A DNA stretch of 64,000 nt from Rhineura floridana (GCF_030035675.1 NC_084482.1:221983943-222047942); one strand, 5' to 3'; numbered from the stretch's first letter, positions 46,823 to 59,412 are shown. A program made the numbers and translations. The notes: a model not told the origin generated them from the sequence alone.

Positions 46823-47055
46823 TGTTATGGGTTTCGGGGTTGAGATAGATGATTTCTATGAGTCCCCTTCCAGCTTCCGATTTGGAACCCTGCACCAGGT
46901 GGTGAGAAACCTGGTATGCTGAGTCTCTGGTAGTCTAATAGAGTGGCCAGGTAGGCTAATGGGTCTATCAAGTGCCCATTAACTGGCAAATGGACCAGGG
47001 CAATCCTATGGTTACTGAAACTCTTCAGAACAACCCCCCCCAAAAAAGAGGCTCA
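46823..47055 (+). mobile_element. Solo LTR fragment, family L-c
   Basis: It begins TGTTATGGGTTTCGGGG and follows the 22,845 LTR through ctgaaactcttcag, without the nested CR1. The 3' part is absent. It is a retroviral fossil fragment. Positions 47,056-48,440 show no feature I can support apart from simple repeats. Confidence 0.7.
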
Positions 47056-48448
47056 TGTTTTTAGTTTAATGTCATCTATTATATTTATATGTTGGTCTCC
47101 GACCATAATAATAAACTTACTTGACTCCAGCTTTGCAGTGAATCAGACTGTTGATGTATCAAACCAGGATTGTTCACCTCAGCAAGCACAGCTCCCCCAA
47201 GGACGTAGGCTGCAATCCAATACACACTTACCTGGGAGTAAGTCCCACTGAACCCAGTAGAGCAGACTTCTGAGTAGATGTTTATTAGATTGCACTGTTA
47301 AGCAAAGACTTTCCCCAGCCCCGCCGCCTTTCCCACAGGTCCCTCTCTTGCCCAGAGAAGCCAGTTTTCCTATGTGAATGGAGACAAAACTTCAATTCTC
47401 CCTCCCTCCCTCCCTCCCCTGCTAGCTGGTACCCGAGGAAAGAGAGGTCCTCCGCTTGCCCTGGTGCAGGAGACGGTTGTGACCAGATATGACCCCAGAG
47501 GCTGAAATCCATTTCAAAAATTTATTTAAAATATGTCAGCAGAAGACCAGTGAATGTATTCCACAATGAGTTATCAATGGAAAAGGAAAAGAGCATTATT
47601 GACAATAATAAACACAATTAGGATCCAAGGATTAGGTGGGAAAAACAGTTTTGATTTAAAGCACCAGGTATGAAGCGCCTATACTGTATTTTATGCTACA
47701 ATTGAATGTTATGGAATGCAAGTTGTTAACAGAAAACGTAAATAAAAGAAGCCTGAAAATGCAATCAAAAATCATACTGCACCCAGAACAGCGCATTACA
47801 ATTGCTACAGCAGACAGAAAAGTTATTTGGTGGCCCGCCAGCACTATCGGCAATTTTCAAGTGGTTCACATGGGGGGGGGGGAGTTTGGGAACCTCAGCT
47901 GTAGCATTTCAATGTAAGAGAAGCAAATTGTTACTTAAACCAGAGGAGAATTCTAGATAACGGGCTCTTGCAGCTAAACGCCTGCTCCCGTCAGAGAATA
48001 CTGAAGGGGACCGACAAAGGGAAAAAGACAATAATGGAGGGGGAAGAGAAATAGGCCTGCAGCATGCAGAGGACAAAGAAGTGCAATATATCGGGGTGAC
48101 TGTGGGGAGAGGGGAAGAAAAATGATTTGCTTGGGGGAGGAGAAAGGAAGAACTCTCTCCAGCCCCTCTCTGGTTATCTACCCACAGCAGGCCCGATCCA
48201 TTCTCACCCTCTTGTTGTCGACCTGAAAATGGCTAAAAAAACTGAACAAATTTCAGATGGAGACTCCAATCTGAAACCACCACGGCTGGCTCCACCATTA
48301 AGCCAAGTGAGGCAGCTAACGTAGCCATCAGTTACAGCTGTTGTGAACGGCCACCAATTACATAAATGTAAGCCTAAACAAAGGCATAAATTGCATTTGA
48401 CAGAAACTGCAAAAATGTAAGCGCTTAAACGTAGTTCCCATACATCTT

Positions 48449-48558
48449 CACCCTTGGGTCCCCAGATGTTCATGGACTACAACCCCCATTGCCCTCGGGC
48501 AAAGGTGGCAGAGGACGACGGGACTTGTAGTCTAAAAACATGTGGGGACCCAAAGGTG
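48449..48558. mobile_element. Short palindromic MITE
   Basis: cacccttgggtccccagatg and catgtggggacccaaaggtg are near-exact inverted ends. The interior has ggactacaac and cttgtagtct. About 110 bp. No target repeat was settled. Confidence 0.75.
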
Positions 48559-49156
48559 AACAACAGTGCCATACGTTGCAACTTCTGCCTTTCAGTTCCA
48601 TCAGACACTACACAGACATATATAAACTCTTGCCCAGCATCTGGTGAAGTAGAATCTAGTTAACAAAAGCTTTCACCATATTAATATTATGTCCCTTGTA
48701 GTGAAGGTGAGTGTCACGTGTGATCACGTACACAGGGCCCAGAAATCCATATATTGAATAATATACAATTAATCATGAAAGGTAGGCTTCACAGCTGATT
48801 TTTCCATTCATTTAGCCTAGCTGTGCCCAGCAAAGCAAAGCATGAACAAATCTTGCAGCTCAGCTTTCCCATGATCTCATGCTGTAGATAAGGCTGTTTT
48901 TGCTAGCTTGAATTCATGCACTCTTCCCCCTTGAGAAGATGAAGCCAGCTCTGGGCAGTTTCTAGAAGGGAGGGAGGCCCCAGCTGACGACAGATTCAGA
49001 AAGGAGGAAGAGGTCTGTTAAAATCCTAGGCTGGCAGGCTATTTTCTCCATTCTTGCTCTGGGAGGAGCATCCACCTGCCTGGGTAAACAGCCCAGGAGC
49101 AACTCCCTGTTACAAATCCTTTGGGAACCAGTGTAACATCAGTTGGAGATTGGCGT

Positions 49157-49585
49157 CTACAAATTTAGAGGAGCATATGTGTATTTCCTTGTATATATTC
49201 TATTTTTTGCATTCATATTCCAATTCACTGTAGTCTTTTCATGCATATGGCCTTGTTCACATTGGTATACCTCGAATCTGTTTTGACTGGGTCCTGAGTG
49301 AATCAGGTCCCAAGACTGAAACACCCCTCTTTCCACATTCCCTGAATTTCTAGTATTTTCCTGTTTTGGTTCTTTCACGCACAGTAACACTTCTGCTATA
49401 AATGAAGCTTTTTTCATGCTCATTGGATATCTGTGGCTTTCCTTTGTGCGGATTCTTTTATGTGAAGTAAGCTTACTGCTGTCACTAAAGCTCTTTTCAC
49501 ATTCCATATAGGGGTTCCCTCTTGTCGGTTTGCAGATGCACAGTAAGACTACTACTCACAGAAGCTCTCTCCACACTCCATACGT
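49157..49585 (-). pseudogene. Decayed terminal fingers of ZNF-C
   Basis: Beyond the stop at 49,586 other frames show MECGESF followed by stops, then MECEKSFSDSSKLTSHKRI. Further scraps of fingers end near 49,157. They mark a longer original finger array, now untranslated. Confidence 0.7.
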
Positions 49586-50478
49586 TTATATGACTTCATC
49601 CCTGTGGGTTCGTTGATGATGAGAAAGATGACCACTCTGACTAAAGCTCTTTCCACACTCCATGCATTTAAATGGCTTCTCTCCTGTGTGCATTATTTGA
49701 TGACGAATAAGGTTACTGCTTTCACTGAAGCTCTTTCCACACTCCATGCATTTAAACAGTTTCTCTCTTGTGTGGGTTCTTTGATGACGAATAAGGTTAC
49801 TGCTCTCACTGAAGCTCTTTCCACATTCCATGCATTTAAATGATTTCTCCCCTGTGTGGGTTCTTTGATGTTTAATTACATCACCACTCACACTGAAGCT
49901 CTTTCCACACATCATGCATTGAAATGGTTTCTCTCCTGTGTGGGTTCTTTGATGTAAAGTAAGACTACTACTCAGACTGAAACTCTTTCCACATTCCATG
50001 CATTTAAATGGTTTCTCCCCTGTGTGGATCCTCTGATGTAAAGTAAGATTGCCACTCACACAGAAGCTCTTTCCACACACCATGCATTTGAAAGGTTTCT
50101 CCCCTGTGTGGGTTCTTTGATGTAAAGTAAGATTACTACTCCGATTAAAGCTCTTTCCACACTCCATGCACTGAAATGGCTTCTCCCCTGTGTGGATTCT
50201 GTAATGTATGTTTAATTGCGATTTATAGCTAAATATTTTCCCACACACTGGACATATTTCCCTCCTATTTCCTTTGCGATCTTCCTTTGAAACCAGAATT
50301 TCACGGACTTCAGCACCCTGAGAAGTAGAGGATGTATTTTCCCCGTTCTCCGACTTACTTTCTTCACAGATTTGGGATTCTCTTTCACTTACTGACATCT
50401 GTTCCCATGCTTCACACTTGGCTTCTTCCAATGATACCGCCGATGGCTCCTGGTAATACTCATTGTTCTGCCAATCAT
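49586..50478 (-). CDS. ZNF-C, C2H2 zinc-finger protein, finger exon
   Basis: The acceptor is a T/C-rich run followed by CACAAACAG at 50,479, and the exon enters in phase 1. About 75 linker residues (an [12 protein letters not shown] acidic stretch) precede 8 complete fingers joined by TGEKP. The finger tips vary ([40 protein letters not shown] twice, QSGHLSHH). The frame ends HRDEVI where a 2-bp loss in CACACAGGG shifts it, and decayed fingers follow. The upstream KRAB-A exon at 59,492-59,618 ends in the matching phase. Together they would make a KRAB zinc-finger repressor of about 340 residues acting in the nucleus, often on transposable elements. No KRAB-B exon was found between them. Confidence 0.85.
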
Positions 50479-50817
50479 CTGTTTGTGGGGAGGAAGAAAA
50501 AGAAAATATTTTTTTGAATTTCAAGGCAAAAATAAAAAGGAGGGGGAAGTCTCATTACAGATCAAGTCCAATTAGCTACTTCAGTGATTTTAATATATTC
50601 AAGTTTATCCCCCATTCTATCTCTATGCCCAGCTGAAATGGAGGTTTCCTTCTGAACATGCCAGAATCCAAGACAAAAATATCAATTCCTTTCCAGTCCA
50701 TATCCCTCTTGACGAAAGTAGGTGCATGTACAGTATATCTACTCCCTCCCTCCCATGTAATAAATTCCAACAAGATTATGCAGTGAGAAGTTGTGGAAGG
50801 GATTGACATGCAGAAGG

Positions 50818-50996
50818 GCTGAGTTCGAATCTCCACACAGCCATGAAGCTCACTGGGTGACCTTGGGCCAGTCACTGCCTCTCAGCCTCAGAGGGAGGCA
50901 ATGGTAAATCACCTCTGATACTGCTTACCATGACAACACTATTCATAGGGTCACCCATAAGTCAGACTCCACTTGAACGCAGTCCATTTCCATTGC
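50818..50996 (+). repeat. tRNA-headed SINE, 5' part short
   Basis: It starts at the B box (gagttcgaatctccacacag) and runs to the tail gcagtccatttccat. It lies in the ZNF-C intron. Confidence 0.8.
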
Positions 50997-51408
50997 ACAA
51001 TGCTCATCAGGAGAACTCACGGCCTGATTGGTCAGTCTGCCCTGGATGTTATCACACAGTGTCTTGGTCAACCCGGTTGGAGTCAGCTAAGTCAGTTTTC
51101 TCCATTATGTTTAATGTGAAATCTCAGCTTAGAGTGTTTCACAGATCAGCTTACAGATCATACCAAACTCTATCTCTACGCAGCATAACTAGGCATGACA
51201 ACTCAAGCTAAGATGTTGTCGCAGCAGTTAGACACTGCCCTTGAGACCCTCTCTCTTTGCATGGGGGAGGTTTCTCTGAATGGGACTGGGGTAGCAAGTG
51301 GGCACAGGTTGATCAGTTGGTGCTAACTGCTCGTGCCTGCACATCTGCCTGTGCGTCCTTGGTGATGGGGTGGAGGCAGGTCAGCCAGATTCTCCTTGGA
51401 CACTGCCT

Positions 51409-51738
51409 CTAGTTTAGCCTCAGATTCCTTCTCCTCGCTACGAGCTGTGGTTTGGGCGACAAGAGAGGGCCGAGTGGAGGAACAGGGGCTGGCTCATTGT
51501 CAGACAAAGTTTCTCCAGTTATAACTGGAACTAAGGGGGTGGAGCTGTCACTGTCTAAAGTGCTGAAGCCTTCTCCTGTTTCAGCCCCCTCCCACTGCAG
51601 CCCACCGGGCCCCTCCCCAGGATCCCAGGCTTCGTCCTCCTCCTCCTCACTCCCAAGAACTCTCCATGGAGCCCATGACACACAGGAACAGAGAAATCCT
51701 TCAACTCCTAGACCAACAAGGGCCCCACAACACAGCAA
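51409..51738 (-). other. Unassigned 110-codon frame, possibly LTR-derived
   Basis: The frame is acidic and proline-rich (LGSEEEEDEAWDPGEGPGGL) and ends PQLVARRRNLRLN. The style recalls the pol tail inside the chromovirus LTR, which also ends in a basic RRCQ/RRSQR stretch. It is therefore perhaps a remnant of another such LTR. No LTR ends were found. No host domain is recognised. Confidence 0.25.
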
Positions 51739-52041
51739 TATGGCTACCTGTTGATGTCTCCCCTTCTTGGTAATCCAGGATAAGGGAATCTTCTCTTATT
51801 TTCCAGCAGGAATCGAGATCTGTTTCTTTCAACCAAACAGACAAGACTAATTACTTTTGCTTACAAAACATCCAGACATTCCAAGTCAAGCAATATGAAG
51901 CTAAGACTATATGAAGCTCACATGGGATGTAAAACTCAGCCTGGGAGCCATCTCTCCTTCTCCAAAAGTGAGTCAGGACTGTCCTTTGATTTTTTAAAAA
52001 TTTTTTTTAAGGATTCTCCCTCATCAAAAGTTCCCAGGGTG

Positions 52042-53022
52042 TGTTAAACAAGGTAAGTGTAAAGAAAGTCTGGTTTTGCTGCATGTTTGCTAATAAAGAT
52101 GGTTCTGTGGCAAGGAATTGTGGGGGAAACATCTTGCGTGAATTAGGGCCTATAGCAGGCCGCGTGACTGTCAGTTCTCACAGTTGAATCCAGTTAATTA
52201 AGCAGTTAGTGAGAACACCTGCTTATCAGCTTGAGACTGGTACCTCAAGGCCATAGGCCTGGGAAGGTTGAAGAAACTGTGCGACCCTTAGGTGTGGAAG
52301 CTCTATAAAATTTCATCATCAAGAAGCCCTCTGATTGACTAATTAGTTCCTGGTTGTTGCCAGGCTTTCCCCCATAAAAGTAGAGTTAAGATTTTGGTCT
52401 TTGTTCCACAACGTTCCTTGGTGTTACCTGATGTTGGGGTTTCATCTTCCTAATTCTATCCAGGCCATACATTCTTTGGGGATATGTGGAACCATGAAGT
52501 TACTTTGCTGGCCTTCCTACGAGCACAGACTAAGCTAGGCAGATTTGTCATTTTGCCCTGTGATTTGAACTCTATGCATTTTACCTAACCTTCTGGGTGT
52601 TTGGTTTTAAGAAATATTTTGCTGCTATACTTTTGCATTTGTAATTTTATTTTAATAAAGACTACTTCTAATTTATCAGTGTGTGTTCACTGTAGGGGAA
52701 ACGCGACTCTGAATCCAGCACCTTGACCATTTAGCTATATAGTTATACAGACTACCGTATAACTGGGTATTTTGCCTTAAGGCTCCAAGGAAAGGAGTGC
52801 ATCTCTGTCTTTTGTAATCCTTGGTAGGTCTATTTCTGGCACTATGGGTTTCACCTTGGCCCAGAGTGGTTTAAAGGGTGGTGGAAGTCTACCTACCATG
52901 CAGGGTTGGTGTTGGTTTAACTCAGCCCGGGTAAGGGAGGCACGGGTTGTGCCTGGCCAGGATTCATTGCCCTGGAGTTGGGGGTTGACCCTAGGAGTTC
53001 TTCACTATATGTAGTTATAACA
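52042..53022 (+). mobile_element. Solo LTR, family L-a (5' end uncertain)
   Basis: It is related to the LTR at 4,902-5,968 over most of the 3' half. ataaaagtagag near 52,374 is TATA-like and AATAAA lies near 52,655. Shared text includes ctgaatccagcaccttgacc and gcagggttggtgtt. It ends TTATAACA. TGTTAAACA at 52,042 is the likely start. No target repeat was found. It is an old retroviral fossil. Confidence 0.6.
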
Positions 53023-53622
53023 GATAAACTTTTACACTGTTCCAAATGGAACAGGACAGTACAAATTCCACAAAAGTGGTGGGTCCCTTAACTGTCAAAG
53101 GCCAAGATAGAGATAAAGATATTACATCTTCAGCATACAGTGAAAGCTGTACAACAAAAACTAAACACACTTCCTTGGGGAGGGTGTTCCATAATTCAGG
53201 GACTGCTGAGCTGCCAATCCCTGCATTTGAGGGTGGCAGCGCTACCAAGACATGCAGAGGGGGCTCCCTTAATACCCAAGAAAAGCTCAGTAGGGGATTG
53301 GAGACGATCCTTCAGAAACTGGGGCCTAAGTCTAACGTGAGCAACCTGAATTAGGCCCTGAAACAAATTTGTAACCACACATGAGAACATAAGAGCCTGC
53401 TGGATTAGGCCTACAGTCCATCTATTTCGGCATTCTCACGGTCGCCATCCAGGTGCCTAAGGAAAGCCTACAAGCAAGACCTAAATGTAACAGCACTCTG
53501 CTCGCCTGCGGTTTCCAGCAACTGGAATTCAGAATCATACAGCCCCTGACAGTGAAAGTAGAACACAGCTATCAGGGTTAGTAGACATTAATAGCCTTTA
53601 CCTTCCATGCATTTTTAATATT

Positions 53623-55494
53623 TACCGTATATTCCGGCGTATAAGACGACTTTTTAACCCTGGAAAATCTTCTCCAAAGTCGGGGGTCGTCTTATACGCC
53701 GGATGTCGTCTTATTAGGGTTGCCATATTGCCCGGATAGCTGGGTTTTACCCGGATTCTAAGCATGCCACCCGGCGCCCGGCTAGCCCCTTAGGTGGCCC
53801 GGATTCTCAGCTTTCATTTAAAAAAAAAATTAAGTTTCTAGGTGGTGCGGTTCTCGAGATATATATAAAAACGTCAGGCACCCCCCCGGTTAAATCTTTT
53901 TTTAAACTACTGTATAGCACTTCGTAGCTTTAACCCCGCCCGTTCAGGATTTCAGCCAATCAGTGAAGTGTTTGTTTGGTGGCAGTGTCTGCAAAACCTC
54001 ATTGCGAGGCCAGAAAATGGTGGTTTCCCCTCCTGTTTATCTGAAAATCTCATAAATTGGGTAGGTATATACATTTCAGTTTTTCCCCCTCTTGCGTGTA
54101 GGAGTCAGATCCTGGGCAGTGTTTTGAAAACCTTCCCAATAGTTGCTTTTGGGGGTAAAAACAGTGCTAATCCCATATGTCCAGAGTAAATCCTATTGAA
54201 TTCAGTAGGAATTACTTTTGAGTAGACATGATTATGAATGTGCTGAAAATCAATGGGACTTTGGAGTGAATGTAAAAAAGAATTGTGTTTGTGTTCTCTT
54301 TCTGCCCCCCCCCCCAGTCCTATTTTAAAGCAAGTAGGCAGGGCTTACTTAGGTATTGCAGTTTTTATTCTGTAGGAAACTAATACTGGTTTTTAAAAAA
54401 CTAATACTGATTTTTCTGCAATGACCAATTGGTTTGACAATAAACTATTATATGGGCTGTATGTATTTATACATCTGCAGTGTGTGTGTGTGTGTATGGA
54501 GTCTTTCCAACACCCCTCTGAGATAGGGTTGCAAACCAAGGCAGCTCACAACAAGAAATAAAGCCATTTAAAATCCAATAACCATAAAAACAAGTATAAA
54601 CAGTTGCAAAACAGTGTAAAGTGGCATGATTCGGAATTTTGGGTTGTGTGAATGAAGTTGCTTATCACTTGAGGTTGCATTTCTGTCCCTGTTTGAGTAA
54701 GTTCCACTGAATACACTGGGACTTGCTTCTGAATAAATAAATTTAGGATTGCACTATAAATATCTTTACAGTTGGTGTAAATAATAAATATATTTGATAG
54801 TTATGCTTATATAAATATTTCTTCATTTATCATATTTTTGGTTTTTGGTTAGGAATCCTGACTGGTTGTGGGATGCTGAGTTTTTTGCCTTATAGGAATC
54901 TTGTTGTGGTTGGTATGGTATTACATTTAGGAAAGTGTTACTGCCTTTTGTGTTGTTTTTTTCCTATTTGCATTTCACTTATCTTTAACCTCACTCCGTT
55001 ACAGCCATAGAAGCAACAGCAGCATATGCAAGATAATTAACTCCCATTAGTGATAAGAACAAGAATTTATCATTATTATTTCAATTAAAACAAGAGGCTT
55101 ATCAATACTTTGAAGAGGACCAGATATTTATTTTCTTTCTGAGCCCAGGACTGGGTCTTTCATGATGCCCGGTGTGTGTGTGTGTGTGTGTGTGGGGGAG
55201 CAGGAGAGTAGTCGATAAGACAGACATCCTGGCATTGATAATCGAATTAGCAAGGTATGTGTGGGGTTGTTGTACACTTCCAGGCTCAGTTTCATTTTGA
55301 GTATGCAGGTGGAACCTGTGCAGATGTGGTTATCAAAGGAAGAAGAAATTTTGAGTTAAGCAAAGCTCTGCTTTTTGTTTGATTAAGCAGGGGTAGTCTT
55401 ATACGGCGGGTATATCCCAAACTCTATATTTTAACTGGAAAAGTTGGGGGTCGTCTTATACACCCAGTCGTCTTATACGCCGGAATATATGGTA
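53623..55494. mobile_element. DNA transposon with TIRs, 1.87 kb, non-autonomous
   Basis: Ends TACCGTATATTCCGGCGTAT and the complement of ATACGCCGGAATATATGGTA frame it. Target repeats TTAATATT (53615-53622) and TTAATATA (55495-55502) agree at 7 of 8 positions, which suggests hAT. Sub-terminal copies of gtcgtcttata lie inside both ends. About 700 bp of its interior (54,290-55,030) is repeat R1, also present at 3,960-7,300 without these ends. No transposase frame is seen. Confidence 0.75.
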
Positions 55495-55539
55495 TTAATA
55501 TATCAAAATCCTGCCATTCCTTTAAGGAGCTCAAAGTGG

Positions 55540-55636
55540 CAGACATGGTTCTCCTCCTTCTCCATTTCATCCTCACAGCCACCTTGTGAGGTAGGTTAGG
55601 CTGCGAGACCCCCTAGGTCCTAGCCCAACACTCTAA
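55540..55636 (-). repeat. SINE fragment split by CR1
   Basis: catttcatcctcacagccac, cttgtgaggtaggttaggct and cctagcccaacactctaa form an inverted tRNA-headed SINE of a second type. Its end (ccattacactgtactggctc) lies at 56,666-56,690, beyond the CR1. Confidence 0.7.
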
Positions 55637-56660
55637 GTTTGCTGACGACACTAAATTGTTCAGGGTTGTTAAAACAAAAAGGGATTGCGAAGAGCTCCAA
55701 AAAGACCTCTCCAAACTGAGTGAATGGGCAGAAAAACGGCAAATGCAATTCAATATAAACAAGTGTAAAATTATGCATATTGGAGCAAAAAATCTGAATT
55801 TCACATATACGCTCATGGGGTCTGAACTGGCGGTGACCGACCAGGAGAGAGACCTGGGGGTTGTGGTGGACAGCACGATGAAAATGTCGACCCAGTGTGC
55901 GGCAGCTGTGAAAAAGGCAAAGTTCATGCTAGCGATAATTAGGAAAGGTATTGAAAATAAAACAGCCGATATCATAATGCCGTTGTATAAATCAATGGTG
56001 CGGCCGCATTTGGAATACTGTGTACAGTTCTGGTCGCCTCATCTCAAAAAGGATATTCTAGAGTTGGAAAAGGTTCAGAAGAGGGCAACCAGAATGATCA
56101 AGGGGATGGAGCGACTCCCTTACGAGGAAAGGTTGCAGCATTTGGGGCTTTTTAGTTTAGAGAAAAGGTGGGTCAGAGGAGACATGATAGAAGTGTATAA
56201 AATTATGCATGGCATTGAGAAAGTGGATAGAGAAAAGTTCTTCTCCCTCTCTCATAATACTAGAACTCGTGGACATTCAAAGAAGCTGAATGTTGGAAGA
56301 TTCAGGACAGACAAAAGGAAGTACTTCTTTACTCAGCGCATAGTTAAACTATGGAATTTGCTCCCACAAGATGCAGTAATGGCCACCAGCTTGGACGGCT
56401 TTAAAAGAAGATTAGACAAATTCATGGAGGACAGGGCTATCAATGGGTACTAGCCGTGATGGCTGTGCTCTGCCACCCTAGTCAGAGGCAGCATGCTTCT
56501 GAAAACCAGTTGCCGGAAGCCTCAGGAGGGGAGAGTGTTCTTGCACTCGGGTCCTGCTTGCGGGCTTCCCCCAGGCACCTGGTTGGCCACTGTGAGAACA
56601 GGATGCTGGACTAGATGGGCCACTGGCCTGATCCAGCAGGCTCTTCTTACGTTCTTATGT
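55637..56660 (+). repeat. CR1 LINE, 5'-truncated, open RT C-terminus
   Basis: A 266-codon frame (55,656-56,453 from its first ATG) reads LSEWAEKRQMQFNINKCKIM, MVRPHLEYCVQFWSP, LEKVQKRATRMIKGMERLPY and ends DRAINGY. This is the C-terminal half of CR1 reverse transcriptase. The 3' UTR includes ctggactagatgggccactg and cagcaggctcttcttacgtt, and the end has the CR1 repeat ttcttatgttc. TCTAA repeats at 55632-55636 and 56661-56665 flank it. The frame is intact, so the insertion is fairly young. Confidence 0.9.
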
Positions 56661-57309
56661 TCTAACCATTACACTGTACTGGCTCTGGGGGAAGCTGACA
56701 GGAGCTGTGGAGGGTCCTTTTCAGAACACTCTCCCTCCTGGGATGAAGGTGAACAAAGTGCCAAAGAGGCTTGCACAGAGATACTGCACACAAGCGTTTA
56801 CTGATTCTCTCTCTGTATGTGCTCAATAAATATCCCAATTTTTAAAACATTTTGAGCATAACTTCATGAGTAAATCTGCCAAGATGCGCTGTTGGCACTG
56901 TCTAAAGATCCTAATTCACAAGAGTATGCGAGACACGGATAGTGGAGACTTGCTAAGAGTGTTCTTGCAGATGTTTGCATCTGAAGCAGTTTAGGGCTTA
57001 AAATGCCAAAGTGGACATCTTGAATTGGGCTCAGAAAACAACCTTGCTGTTTTAATATAGCGGTAACATGCTCACAACCTGCTGCCCCTACCAGCACTCA
57101 CGTTGTAGCATTTTGCACCAGTTTGAATTTCCAGACCATCTTCAAGGGGAGCCCCATTACAGAGCACACTACAGTTGTCCAACAGTAGACCATAGCCAGG
57201 CCATCCCTATTCAGATATCTAGATGCAAGTGTCGAAGTCACCTGCAGAGAGATACCGTATACAAGCGTTTCTTGATTAAATATTAGATATTTAAATATTA
57301 AATATTAGA

Positions 57310-57640
57310 CAAGCGCCATCTCTGTTATCTTTTCGGCACCTACTACAAGACCTGCCTCTTTCAACATGCCTTTTAAGCAGTGACCTTATCCCAGTCTGCA
57401 CCTGTGTTGGAATTGCTTTTAAAGATGTTTTTCCAGCTTTTTTTTAAAGTGGTTCGTCAAGCTTTTTTTTTTTTAAAAAAGATGTTTTTAAAGATATTTT
57501 GTTTTAATATGTTTTAAAGGATGCTTTGTTGTAATATATTTTAAAGTCTGTTTTAATGATGTGTTTTTGGTGCTTTTGTCTGCTGCCCTGGGCTCCTGCT
57601 GGGGGGAAGGGTGGGATATAAATCTAATAAACAAATAAAT
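57310..57640 (+). repeat. L2/CR1 LINE 3' UTR
   Basis: It matches 6,655-6,935: caagcctttt-like start, gaccttatcccagtctg, T-rich middle, ctgccctgggctcctgctgg and gggatataaatctaataaac. Positions 56,700-57,309 and 57,641-58,110 show nothing nameable. Confidence 0.7.
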
Positions 57641-58109
57641 ATTGCCATAGTCAGCATATTAGCTGAAGTTGGGCATGGGTGCTGCTAGTTACTGAGGCCA
57701 CTGGGCCTCCAGTGACAAAGATGGTCCCAGGGGCACCCCCAAAGCATTCACCTGCCTTTAAGCACTCACAACCCTTTAAGAAAAGCTAATTCTGCCAACT
57801 CCTAGACATGGGGACCGCCTACCCATAGCACTTCCATCCTGTCTGGATTTAGCTTTAATTTTTGGCCTATATCTAGCCCATTACTAGAGTGGGGGTCCTT
57901 GGCTAGGCTCAGGATTCTGCGATTCATCACTGCCTCCAGGCAGTGGTTCAGGACTTGCCCTGCCTAACCTGGTACTGAAACAGAGAGACAGAGTCGACTG
58001 TGCTTAGACTATTTTAATAAGGCTTTAGCCTTATTTTAATTTCCAGTCTATGACTCAGTTATAATTTGTGAATGAAAACAGTCTCGCAGCGGTAGCGGTG
58101 TGAGAAATT

Positions 58110-58225
58110 TTAAAGTGGAGGGAGATGTTTTGATGTGTTTTTAGTGCTTTTGTTTGCCACCCTGGGCTCCTGCTGGGAGGAAGGGTGGGATATAAATCAA
58201 ATAATGAATGAATAAATAATAAAAT
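58110..58225 (+). repeat. L2/CR1 LINE 3' end
   Basis: tgtttttagtgcttttgttt, ccaccctgggctcctgctgg and gggatataaatcaaataatg: the same tail as at 57,560. Confidence 0.7.
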
Positions 58226-58794
58226 TTGTCATGGAGAGAGCTTCCCACCTCCTACTGGCACCAGAAAATCAGGAAAAAAAGTATGAATCAGAAACAACCA
58301 GAGAATCTTCAAAATTGCAAATGCTAAACAAAGTGCGGAAGACCCCAATGTTTTCCAGTCCCTACTGGGGGTGCCATGAGCTTAGGCAAGGACCCCTCCC
58401 CCACCTCAAATGCTTGCAGGCAAGGTCCAGGTGAGTACAGCCCTGCTCACAGCCTGAGGCAAGCACAGCGGTGCCCACCTAGATTCTGCAGTCTGCCACC
58501 ACCGACTCTTTCTGCTTCACTGCCTGCAAGCTAATCTTTGGACACAGGAAGGAAGCGAGAGGAGGCAGTGGGTGCTCCCAGGCTCCAGGGGAACATCTTT
58601 TCCCACTGGGGGTTTAGAGTACAAGTCACAGAGTTTCAGTTACCTGCTGGGGATGCAGAAGAAGATGTTCTGCTGGGGCCTCGGTGCACCTGCCTTCTTC
58701 TCCTACTGCAAGATAAGTCTTTTGGTCCTGGGGCAGCCGAAGGCAGAAGGGAGGGGCACTTTTCACATCAAATGACCAGAAAGGCCAAAGAACA

Positions 58795-59010
58795 GAGGAA
58801 GCTACATTATACCAGATCAGAGAATTTGTCCATCTAGCCCAGCCTTAGCTACGAGAACTAGCAATGGATCTCCAGGATCTCAGCCATAGAAAGCACCTCT
58901 TTCCCAGCGACTCCTACCGGATCATTTCAACTCTCTTGGAGCTGCCAGGAATTGAACCTAGGATCTTCTACATGAAAAGCAGCTACTCTCCCCCTGAGCT
59001 GCGGTCCCTT
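58795..59010 (-). repeat. tRNA-Ala-like SINE
   Basis: Inverted copy: gtccatctagcccagcctta at the left, then gccaggaattgaacctagga and ctccccctgagctgcgg as the B/A-box end. Confidence 0.7.
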
Positions 59011-59071
59011 CCCAAACATCCAGGGCCCAGGCACCCCATTTCCATACCAGCATCCCTGCAGTGCAGTGGCA

Positions 59072-59412
59072 CAGAATCATAGAATAGTAGAGTTGGAAGG
59101 GGCCTATAAGGCCATCGAGTCCAACCCCCTGCGCAATGCAGGAATCCAAATCAAAGCATTCCTGACAGATGGCTGTCCAGCTGCCTCTTGAATGCCTCCA
59201 GTGTCAGAGAGCCCACTGCCTCTCTAGGTAGTTGGTTCCATTGTCGTATGGCTCTAACAGTTAGGAAGTTTTTCCTGATGTCCAGTCAAAATCTGGCTTC
59301 CTGCAACTTGAGCCCATTATTCCGTGTCTTGCATTCTGGGACGATCGAGAAGAGATCCCGGCCCTCCTCTATGTGACAACCTTTCATGTTCTTGAAGAGT
59401 GCTATCATATCT
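59072..59412 (-). repeat. CR1 LINE 3' end, inverted
   Basis: It opens with agaatcatagaatagtagag and tggaaggggcctataaggcc, the inverted CR1 terminus. The coding end follows (cctctctaggtagttggttc; aacagttaggaagtttttcc). Confidence 0.85.
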
